The position numbers were made by a program, and so were the translations under genes. Positions 44,058-53,316 of a DNA stretch of 64,000 nucleotides are shown piece after piece (position 1 is the stretch's first letter; each line of letters opens with the position of its first letter). A model generated the notes under the pieces. That model searched no databases. It worked only from the letters and a program-made list of their open reading frames with translations, and was not told the origin of the DNA. The stretch is from Xiphydria camelus (lineage: Eukaryota > Arthropoda > Insecta > Hymenoptera > Xiphydriidae): NCBI GenBank assembly GCA_963678675.1, contig OY783191.1, positions 11,472,115-11,536,114 of the forward strand, read 5' to 3'.

Positions 44058-44536
44058 TGGCGTACCGCGTACCAGCGAGGGACGGAAACAGAAAGCCGAG
44101 CAGCGCCAAAGACGCCGTACGGTGACGGGTGACGGTGGCGGGGGTGGCGTGGTAGAGCTGACGCGTGCGCATCGCGCAATCGCAAAGGCACACATTGCCA
44201 AACTTACACATAAAAACGAATAATAAATTATTATTTTATTATAAATTTTTTTAAAATAACTTAAATCTTATATTTATTGACTTATTGACTACCGGTAATT
44301 GAGTAATACTAGGAATAAATAGGTAACTGCCAAAATAATTATTATTATTATGTGAAACTTGAGATGGACTTTCGTCATAAGCTCCGAGATTTCGTTAAAC
44401 ATGGCAGATCTTCCCCCAAATTAAAGCTAGAGGAACAGGAAGCTCTTGAAATTTATCATTATGGCGGCGGGAATTTCAAAAATAATAATCAAAATGAATA
44501 TTATTTACTTTTTATATATAATGTAAAAAATATATA
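44058..44536. other. Spacer
   Basis: GC-rich just upstream of the exon (44058-44220), possibly a promoter region, then AT-rich. The small frame at 44352-44609 runs into the next TIR and is not called. Confidence 0.35.
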
Positions 44537-45114
44537 CAGGGTGTTCGGAAAAAACACCGACACAGAAATAGGGGTGATAGGTTACGTCATTACAAGTATT
44601 TTGATATAAGGGACCTATACCCGCAAGCGCCCCCCTTCTGGAGATATCAACTTTTCAAGTTTATAACGACCGAGGTTGATCAAAGTAGAATAATAAGAAA
44701 CGTATCAAGATGGTAACGAATATTTAATTTTACGAGATACAAAAACAATGTACTACAGCAAATGCTCAAAATGACGGCCACCCATGTCCATGCAACATCG
44801 GAAACGATTCTGGATAGATGTGCCACTGCGCAAACTGCTTGCGGAAAGGATAACCGCTTGGCTCAAGTCCTTGTACTTTTCGAAGATGATGCGGATACAA
44901 GGAGTTTTCATTTGTTTTTCAATTGTACAGGTAGACAAAAAACTCAATATTATTCTACTTTGATCAACCTCGGTCGTTATAAACTTGAAAAGTTGATATC
45001 TCCAGAAGGGGGCGCTTGCGGGTATAGGTCCCTTATATCAAAATACTTGTAATGACGTAACCTATCACCCTATTTCTGTGTCGGTGTTTTTTCCGAATAC
45101 CCTGTATATTATAA
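44537..45114 (-). mobile_element. Tc1/mariner-type deletion derivative, CAGGGTGTTCGG ends
   Basis: TIRs of about 160 bp (CAGGGTGTTCGGAAAAAAC and its mirror) are flanked by TA at 44535-44536 and 45115-45116. The minus strand near 44880-44753 encodes RCCMDMGGRHFEHLL then a stop, the C-terminal signature of one Tc1/mariner-type transposase group. The rest of the gene is deleted. Confidence 0.78.
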
Positions 45115-45174
45115 TTATAGGCAATTATAATAACTATAGGCATATATATTTAATGCTTTACACCTTTATAGTCA

Positions 45175-45543
45175 AAAAACTTGTTTGTTTACGTTTTAAA
45201 TAAACGTAAATTGAACGTTTTCTGGGTACGTTAAAAGTACGTTTCTTGAATATGTTTAAAAGATGTTTTTTTTGTCAGGATGTAAAACATATCATTATTT
45301 TATTTTTAAATCTATAGTTAACCATGTTTGCCTTGAGTAAAACTTTCAAAAGGAAACATTAATTCATCGAAATATTGTGCAAGAAATATAATTTTATTGT
45401 GTTATGTGAAAATGGTTACATCAGAAGCGTTAATATAACCCTACATTAAAACGTTAAAAGAAACGTTTTATCACGTTTTGTAACCTTAGAGGTTTGAAAA
45501 ACCGTTATATTAACGCTTTATTAACGTTTCCTTGCTATCTGGG
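45175..45543. mobile_element. AACGTT-motif element, CTATCTGGG right end
   Basis: The right end TTGCTATCTGGG (to 45543) matches the CCCAGATAGCAA family. AACGTT/ACGTTT/ACGTAA recur throughout (for example 45197-45250 and 45450-45530). The matching left end is not seen, so it is probably 5'-truncated. Confidence 0.5.
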
Positions 45544-45738
45544 TACCTTACCTTGAAAATTTCGTAAATGCAATTTTTGACAAAAATGCCATTTATAGCT
45601 TACTGTTTTCAGATTTTAAACCTTAACACAGTAAGTTATAAATGGCATTTTTGTCAAAAATTGCACTTCGAGGTTTTCAAAGCAAGGTATCGATATTTCA
45701 AATCAGGCGGTCAAAATGGGTGTTTAACTCGGTGGCGC
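45544..45738. repeat. TATCGATACCTT palindrome, copy 2, plus flank of the THAP element
   Basis: The palindrome 45544-45693 is followed by TTCAAATCAGGCGGTCAAAA and ACTCGGTGGCGC, the inverse of 14861-14910, so it is a larger piece of the 14833-15667 family. The Gypsy LTR begins immediately after it, showing that the Gypsy inserted here. Confidence 0.75.
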
Positions 45739-46086
45739 TGTTACGTCCTAGGGACATGATTTTAGGATTTTGTCGGGTTAAACAGCCACCACTATGCGTG
45801 GATGAAATAACTATTGCTTTATTCAGGTATTATTAAGTGTAAGAGGTTGTCAATGTAGGTAGAGTTGAAAAATTGCGTTCGCTGGATAACAGTGTATGTA
45901 CCCGGTGAGGTAAGTCAGGGAGACCTGACTTCGAAGAAGGTTAAATGTGAAGTGAAGAGAACGTTGTGCCAGAGTCTGCTTCGAGAATAGAGGAGTTTTT
46001 AGATAGAGGAGGGATAGATGAATTCTAACTGGTTGGCCTGATCGAAAATTGTGATTAGAGGGATGAGATTGGTTGCAGTTGGTATA

Positions 46087-46461
46087 CCGTATGTATCATC
46101 CCAAATTGAACAAGCAGATATACCGACATTGCCGAAACTTTACCGACGGTCAAGAATTTTATAGTTAGAGTTGGCTTGAGAAGAGTGCGCTGTGTATGCT
46201 GCGTGAGAGCGAAAAGTGTCAAACGTCTGATTTCCCGATAGCTGTTAATTCAAGAGATCGAAGTGTTTCGTCTATTATTCAATACTTCGATTTTCCGAAT
46301 TGACAACTATCGGGAAATCAGACGTTTGACACTTTTCGCTCTCACGCAGCACACACAGCGCACTTTTCTCAAGCCAACTCTAACTATAAAATTCTTGACC
46401 GTCGGTAAAGTTTCGGCAGTGTCGGTATATCTGCTTGTTTAATTTGGCATGATACATACGG
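46087..46461. mobile_element. CCGTATGTATCATCCC foldback in the LTR
   Basis: 375 bp with TA at 46085-46086 and 46462-46463. Arms end CCGTATGTATCAT and mirror. The inner block (AGAGTTGGCTTGAGAAGAG, then GTCTGATTTCCCGATAG) is shared with the CAGTATGTCCC family, linking the families. Confidence 0.8.
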
Positions 46462-47033
46462 TAGTGGGGTCTTTGTGGCGTTCGCAGAGCTCTGCCTTTC
46501 CCACGGCCGGACCTTCCTAGCGAGTGCGTTCGATTCAGAGTAGTAGACTAAGGCCTGGTTGCACCAACCTGTTTAGAAAGTGAACCTTAACTAAGTACCA
46601 CTTAAAACTAAGTATTACTTAAATTTCAAAACTGTTGCACAAATCATAACTAAGTTCGGCTTTATTAAGGGAGAGATTCGTAGTGATTTTAATGTTTCTA
46701 GATTAGTAGCCTCGGATATAGTCGACTGAAAGACCGGGAAAATTGAAAATCGACTTTCAGTTTTAAATGTGTACGATATTATGAAATCAACACGGTGGTG
46801 ACATCCATGCCAGGCCTCACGGTTACGGCCGGGTCGAGGGTTCCTATTGCCTATTGTATTGCCATAAAAATTTATCTCACCAGCAATGATTTTCGTCACA
46901 TCTGGTAAGCAAATTTTCGGTTCTTGGATGTTTGAAAAGCGTTTGCCTCCTCCAGTCTTCCTTCGGTTCGCATTGCGAGTGGTATACCGAAGTACATAAA
47001 ATTTTGAAATATAAACATCTATCAAGTACAAGA

Positions 47034-48203
47034 ATGGAGGTTTCAGTAGCCAAAAAAGTTAGAGCAGCAAATTATACAAACGAGGAAAAGTTTGCACTCT
47101 TAAATATCATAGAACATTATAAACATATAATCGAGTGTAAAAAAACTGATAAAATTACTTGGAAGGATAAAGATCGTGCATGGCAGCAGATAACCGAGGA
47201 ATTCAATACGTTATCACCTAATAATACACACCGTAGTACGGAATCTTTGAAAAAGTTTTATGATAATAAAAAGAAAGAAGTAAGAAAAGAATTTTCGAGG
47301 GAAAAGATGGAAATATTAAAAACAGGTGGTGGTACAGCAGCGAAAATTAATGACCCAACATTTCAAGCAACTCTTTCGTTGATGAATATGAAAACCGTTA
47401 GAGGTAAATACCGCTGATTTCTTTTGACTTTGCAAGTATTAAGTTATGTAGATATTCCAAAAAATTATTTCTCACTTTTAAAATAATAGGTTTATGTAAC
47501 GAGTTTGATGGGGATGCGACTATGGTGTCTACTTCTAACGAACCTGCAAATAAAAACTACAATAATTATGATGTGGAAATATTAGAAGACGGTTTAACGG
47601 AAGAGGAGATGCGGTGCATTAGAAATGTTGGAATGGAAAATGTTGGCATGGTAATATTTATAAACTGTCAACAATTATGTTATCTCCTTATATTAGTTAT
47701 ATTTACATAATAGTGTATTCCATTCTTAGGAAAAACAAGAAGTTCTTCCATCAGAACATAAATTTGTTGAGAGACATAATACAGAACAATTGTTCAACGC
47801 AGCAGCAAGCAACAATTCAGTTAATTATATGGAGAACGGAAAATCGTGTTCTATAATTAAGGACACCGAGGAAAAACGGTCGGTGGCCGATTGGGGAAAT
47901 TATACTCCAACCTTATTAAAAGCTCCGAAATCTCATTGTTTAAACATACAAACAGTTAATAAGTCTGTTCAAAGTAATGAATCTAGACGGAAGCAAATAC
48001 GAAGGCCTCAACTATTAGCTTCTAATAAATCTAATATATCTCAGCAATATAGTGATCTAGCGGAGATAAAAATAGAATTGGCCAAAACACAATTAGAAGC
48101 TCTTAAAGGTGAAATAAAAAGGAAAGAAGAACGAGAAATAATTGAATTTGAATTAAAAAAAAAAGTCTCGAATTGGATATACAAATTAAAGAGATACAAT
48201 TAA
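47034..48203 (+). CDS. Myb/SANT-like DNA-binding partner of the Harbinger transposase
   Basis: Three exons (47034-47403, 47490-47650, 47730-48203) with GT-AG introns join to 335 codons including stop. Residues 15-95 form the Myb_DNA-bind_5-like domain: YTNEEKFALLNIIEHYKHII, WKDKDRAWQQITEEFN, then RSTESLKKFYDNKKKEVRKE. An acidic middle follows, then a coiled-coil tail (AEIKIELAKTQLEALKGEIK). An eight-A run near 48153 changes the last residues; one base fewer would continue into a heptad-like SLELDIQIKEIQLRKLQSF end, so a small frameshift at the C-terminus is likely. In this superfamily the protein binds transposon ends and takes the transposase to the nucleus. Confidence 0.78.
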
Positions 48204-48699
48204 GGAAGCTACAGAGTTTTTAATACCTTATGTAGGTGGTACAAAGCGAAAGAAGTTTCTTATACCTATATCGAAAGTACGTCTTCTCATGCTTATAAAT
48301 CGTGCGCAAACTCGTATTTGAAGCACACTCGTATTTTCACAACACACTGGCATTTATATGCTTAGATTAATTTTTTTTCACTGCTAAGCATGGGTACTTC
48401 AACAGATATCTTTATCTTTCCACGGATGTCATTACTTTCTTTCACGAATTGTGAAGATATAACACTCAGTATGCTATAAAATTTTTTTCACCTATGAAAT
48501 AATTGATGAGTCCCCCCATGATTTATAAGCATGGAAAGACGTAAGTACTTCCATCTGCAGGAGTTCAAAAAGAAATATATATACTCTATGTCCGTTGAAT
48601 CTTGAAATATAACAATTTTATTTTTTAGATAATATATGTACAGTACAGTTATGTGTACCTACATAATTGTAAATTTCTTAATAAACGTATAAAGTATCA

Positions 48700-51600
48700 T
48701 TATTGTTCCCTTCTGTTAGTTAATAAAGTTTCAAAATATTCGTTAATTAATGCATTCCGCGCAATGAGACCCATATTACCTAGTCGATTATCATTATATT
48801 GAAGGTGAGGTACTTCATTTTCTCCGATAATATTGTCCATTGTATGTCTTTCATTATCCGATACTAATGGAACAATATCCTCCAATCTACGTCTAATAAT
48901 ATTGTGCAGTACCGCGGTTGCCACGATTACAGTCAATAAACTGTTCATTTTTATGCGGCTACCGTATGCAAGAATCGGAAAAAGACGTTTCCAAATTCCA
49001 AAAAGGTGTTCCACAACAACTCTACTTCTAATGTGTGACTCGTTATATAATTGTTCCGATGGTGTTACGGGGTTGAGATGTGGTGTGAACAAATATGTAC
49101 GAGCTGGATATCCACTGTCACCTGTAATATAATAAGTTAGTTATAAGAAAATTATAAGAAATTTTAAAGTTTGCAGGGGAAGAAGCGAGAAGTAGGCTAT
49201 TTAAACTCGTGAGTCATATGTACGAAACAGGAAAAATACCAAAAGATTTCAAGAAAAGTATAATAGTTACCCTTCCAAAAAAAAGTAGGCGCGGATAGAT
49301 GCGAAAATGTTCGTACAATCAGCTTGATACCACACGCATCAAAAATCTTAACAAAAATTATACAAAGAAGAATGGAACGGAGAGCCGAGGAAGTCTTAGC
49401 AGAAGACCAGTTCGGATTTAGAAGGAACAGAGGAACGAGGGAAGCGATAATAGCGTTAAGACTAATTGTAGAGAAAACATTAGAAAAAGACGAAACACTA
49501 TACATAGGATTCATAGATCTAGAGAAAGCATTTGACAATATTCAGTGGCAAAAAATGTTCGAAATACTGAAAAGAGTAGGAATAAAATACAGAGAAAGAA
49601 GAATCATACATAATTTAGATGAAAACCAAGTAGCAGTGATAGGAGTACAAGAAGAAGTCAGAGAAGCGAAAAATTAGAAAAGGAGTACGACAAGGATGCA
49701 CACTGTCGCCTCTAATCTTTAACTTATACATAGAGGAAGCGATGAACGAATTAAAAGAAAACTCAACCTCAGGCATTAAAATACAAGGGCAAACAGTGAG
49801 CATGCTTCGATTCGCTGACGATATAGCGCTACTAGCATCGAGCAAAGAAGAACTAGAAAAGACGCTTAACGAGATGAAAAACATCCTAATAGAGAACTAC
49901 AATATGAAAATTAATAAGAAAAAGACAAAAGTTCTGGTATGTAGTAAGAAAAAACGTAAGAGTAAAACTAGAATAAATATAGGCGGCGAAAGCGTAGAAG
50001 AAGTACAGCAGTTTTGCTATCTAGGTAGCCAAATAACGACAGATGGAAAGAGCCTAAGAGACGTGAAACAAAGAATAGCGCAGGGAAAACAGGCTTCTAA
50101 TCTGAAAAAGAAGCTACTATGCTCAAAAAAACCAACCTAGAGAGTAGGAAAAAATTTCTCAAAACATACGTGTGGAGTACAGCTTTGTATGGGTGCGAAT
50201 CTTGGACGATAGGAATGGTAGAAAATAAAAAATTAGAAAGCTTCGAAATGTGGTGCTATAGAAGAATGCTAAAAGTAAAATGGACCGATAAAATCACAAA
50301 TGAAGAAATCCTGAAAAATGTAGGGGAAAACCGGCGACTCTGGAAAAATATAACGAAAAGAAGGGATCAGCTGATAGGCCATGTATTAAGACATGAGGGA
50401 CTGCTAAGAGACATCTTAGAAGCAGAAACGGGAAAAAAGAGAGGTATAGGTAGGCCGCGGTTAGACTACATTTCGCAAATCGTTAAAGATGTAGGTTGTT
50501 CGAAATACAGGGAAATGAAAAGACTAGCGGAGGATAGGAAAAGATAGAGAATGGTATCAAACCAGTCTTAGGACTGATAACTTTATGATGATGAAGAAAA
50601 TGATTAAGATTTCCTACACCTACACATATATGTACATATAGGTACATGAACATATTGTAAGAAGCTTCAATGATTAGATATATTACCATTGACAAAGCAG
50701 CATTAATATTTTTATGAAATGGCCAATTTCGTCGTCAGGCCTTCGAACGAAAAATTTTCTACCAATAATCATTAATTTAATCACTGAAACATTTCTTAGT
50801 AAATTTATCAGTTTACATTTTCTTTTCTAAAATTCCAATCGCTTACCTAGCAATAAGCAGTTAGGGAATTCTCCTCCTTCAAATCTCGCTCGCAAATTAC
50901 TATTATTAAAAATAGTTGAATCGTGGACTGATCCAGGCCAACGAGCAACGATATCCATTATTTCACGATTAGCGTTGCTGACAACTTGTACGTTTAATGA
51001 AAAATATGATTTCCTGTTACGGAATATTTCTGCATCTTCTCCACCTGTATATAATAAAGTCAATATTCTATATGTTACTTCAAATAAAACAGATTTGATA
51101 TTATATATACCACGTCGAAGCATCTGTTAAGTGATTGTAGAAACATAGAAAAAGTCGATGTAAAAGGAGAGTAGAGAAATTGTTAAATAACGAGGAAAAG
51201 TGTAAGAAAAATTGGTTAAAAATAATAGAAAATTTACGTACAGAAAAGAAGGCAGAGATTAATGATATATATTATACGTACCAGGAGATTGAATACGAAT
51301 ATGTGTGCAATCAATAGCTCCAATAACGCGTGGAAAAGAAGCAATATCATAAAAATTCCTTTGCGCTTTCATTATTTCCTGCTGTTTCGTGGGCATTTTA
51401 ATGTACACATGAGCTAGTGAAGCAATAGCTCGTGAAACTTTCTTCACTATTCGAGACACTGTCGACTTATGCATATTTCCATAATCACCCATTGTGATCA
51501 TAAATCCATTTGTTGCATAAGTACGCAAACATATAAGTAATTGCAGAATTGGTTCCACTGAATTGTTTCTGAAAAATAATTTATGTATATTTATTTGCAA

Positions 51601-51902
51601 ATATGATTCCAATTCATGACCTACAAAAAAGGTACTACTCACTTTTGATGCTCATATTCTAATTGGTCTTCAATTAGGTGTAATATAAACAATGTTGTTT
51701 CCTTCGATAAACGAAACCGTTGGTGAAATTCCAAATTATTATACGTATCAAAGTATTTTGGCCGAATATTTAATGCCCGTGGAATTCCTTCCATTATTAA
51801 TTCCAATGGAATTAATTCGTCATCGTCTTCCAACACGTCAAAATAATTGAATTCGTATTCCATGTTAAAAATAACTTCCCAATTATCGAAATGATATATC
51901 AC
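48700..51902 (-). CDS. HARBI1-like DDE transposase, four exons, complete
   Basis: Exons (minus): 51902-51643, 51568-51282, 51044-50847, 49121-48700. Every intron begins GT and ends AG, and the four exons sum to 1,167 nt, exactly 389 codons with the stop. A later ATG (MEYEFNYF, about 51864) may be the true start. Domains: an acidic N-terminus, RFRLSKETTLFILHLIE, a helix-turn-helix (GDYGNMHKSTVSRIVKKVS), then DDE_Tnp_4 with VIGAIDCTHIRI (Asp), VARWPGSVHDS (Asp) and SRVVVEHLFGIWKR (Glu). No stop or frameshift is seen. Human HARBI1 is about 350 aa, so the length fits. Only a LINE insertion in intron 3 disturbs it, and both splice sites remain. Confidence 0.85.
49175..50547 (+). pseudogene. Non-LTR reverse transcriptase fragment with frameshifts
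   Basis: EEARSRLFKLVSHMY and IPKDFKKSIIVTLPKK, then after a shift ISLIPHASKILTKII, EDQFGFRRNRGTREAI, LYIGFIDLEKAFDNI (motif A), a shift near 49675, RQGCTLSPL (motif B), MLRFADDIALLA (the FADD catalytic motif), then LYGCESWT, WCYRRMLKVKW and GRPRLDYISQIVKD at the C-terminus. It retains the catalytic core but has at least three frame breaks. No endonuclease part remains. Clade not decided (RTE-like tail, but the C-terminal motif is shared by several clades). Confidence 0.78.
49175..50600 (+). mobile_element. 5'-truncated LINE in the transposase intron
   Basis: Non-LTR reverse-transcriptase sequence on the strand opposite to the transposase, beginning inside the RT domain and ending with a short ATGATGATGA-like tail near 50585-50600. 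It lies fully within intron 3 (49122-50846). No target duplication could be fixed. Confidence 0.75.
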
Positions 51903-52341
51903 TTGTCAAACGAAATAGGTTATGTAGACGCGTCAAATGAAATAGGTTATGTATTCGAAATTTTGCGACCAATCAAATCGGTCCAATCTATTCCTTACCC
52001 GCTTAAGCGGTACTGCAGCCATGGCTTAATTTAGGTGTAGCTTAGGACAGTTTAAGTAGAGCTTAAACTTTCGTGCAACGGACTTATCTTCTTAAGCTTC
52101 ACTTAGTCTAGACAAGTTGCTTGGTGCAACCGGGCCTAAACATCCGTAGTTATTCACACTCGCTCTTTAGGCTGGACCGTGGTGAGAATGAAATGAATGA
52201 GCTGTTAACGCTAAACAATAGAGTCGCTGTTCCTGCCAGACTAAGCTGTATAGTGTGAAAAAATAGATTGGTGGGTAATAAGTTAGTTCGAATAGGTGCA
52301 CCTGAGAAAATATTAAATTGAGTTGCTATTGGGACGTAACA

Positions 52342-52354
52342 CCTCCCTCCTTAG
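52342..52354 (-). other. Polypurine tract of the Gypsy element
   Basis: The minus strand reads TAAGGAGGGAGG immediately before the LTR start TGTTACG, the expected primer site for plus-strand DNA synthesis. Confidence 0.6.
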
Positions 52355-53316
52355 AGTTCAAGCGTCCCGCTTGAAGTTCGATTGGTTTCATCTTCGGCTT
52401 CCTGTTCTGTGTATAGGTTGAGTTTGTCCTTTTTCTAACGAGAAGTGATAGCGCCAAATATTGCTAGACTTTTACATTATATCTACATTACAATGTGTTG
52501 GTAGGAAATTCGTATGATTCAGAGTACAAGAGCGTATCTATGAGTAAGTAATCCTATGACTAAAGGTTTTACCGGTTAGTATATTGGGAATTCAAATTAA
52601 GAGTCGCAGCGCCAGGTGGCTATTACTGGAACCAGTTTCTGCCACATTGGGCGCTTTCCATTCATGACACAAGTCCTATGGTCGACACACTTCTATTAGA
52701 ACCACCGACTGATTGGCAGGCTCCAGCAGAAAGAGCTAATGGTTTAATTTTGTGTCCACTTGTGTCTAACCACTGCCACTCTGTCATTAGTAGTAACAAA
52801 TTAGAAAAGAACAACAGTAAACGAGAGGCACAAAATTAATAAAAATCAATGGTAAACAATCGATAAAAAGGTGTGTTTTACAGTCCCCAATTGTGTGGTT
52901 AGGAAATAATGTGGCAGAAACTAGTTCACCATTATAGCCACCAGAGTGAGTACCGCTTCTCTTGAATTCCCAATAAAATCTTAAAATCAAATGGAATAAC
53001 GTATACAATAACAAAATGATTGTTTGGTACGAGCAATTACCGATAATTACGGTAAATAAAAAACTTATCGTTGATATAACGATGGAATACTCAATATAGC
53101 AAAAATTTGAGGAAAGTCATAATTGCGATAAAATAGTTTATATAATAATATCGAGGAAAAAAAAAGGTTCATGCTTTTCTTAAGTTCGAGATTAGATACA
53201 TTTTTTTTACGCCATATATGATATATGTGATAGTCTTATTATATGCTTAAATTATTGTCTTAGGTCTATATGCTTAGCCTAAAATATGCCAAGCATGGCA
53301 TGAGGATATTATCTTA
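52355..53316. other. 3' noncoding region of the Gypsy element
   Basis: Between the integrase stop and the polypurine tract I see no env-like frame and no membrane segment. It contains the MITE at 52582-52975 and AT-rich sequence. Confidence 0.45.
52582..52975. mobile_element. MITE with TATTGGGAATTCAA ends
   Basis: TATTGGGAATTCAA at 52582 mirrors TTGAATTCCCAATA ending 52975. Further inside, CCAGTTTCTGCCACATT and its mirror continue the arms. TA is found at each tip. Inserted in the 3' region of the Gypsy element. Confidence 0.75.

Larger units (their letters stand above)
46552..52136 (-). mobile_element. PIF/Harbinger element, candidate autonomous (5,585 bp)
   Basis: GGCCTGGTTGCACCAA at 46552 mirrors the right end TTGGTGCAACCGGGCC at 52121-52136 with one mismatch, and TAA flanks both sides (46549-46551 and 52137-52139), the Harbinger target. 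It carries a Myb-like gene (plus) and a complete spliced DDE transposase (minus), converging as in classic Harbinger. A LINE sits in the transposase's third intron. Confidence 0.88.
45739..52341 (-). repeat. 3' LTR of the Gypsy element, net about 640 bp
   Basis: On the minus strand it begins TGTTACGTCCC at 52341 and ends GGACGTAACA at 45739, the usual inverted LTR tips. Leaving out the foldback (46087-46461) and the Harbinger (46552-52136), about 640 bp remain. It directly follows the polypurine tract. Only one LTR is present, so identity cannot be tested. Confidence 0.65.

Noticed and set aside
44352..44609. 85-aa frame starting MKLEMDFRHKLR
   Set aside because: Its last third is the TIR of the element at 44537, and the first part matches nothing I know.
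52355..53316. Possible env gene downstream of Gypsy pol
   Set aside because: No signal peptide, membrane segment or long frame; the space is noncoding plus a MITE.
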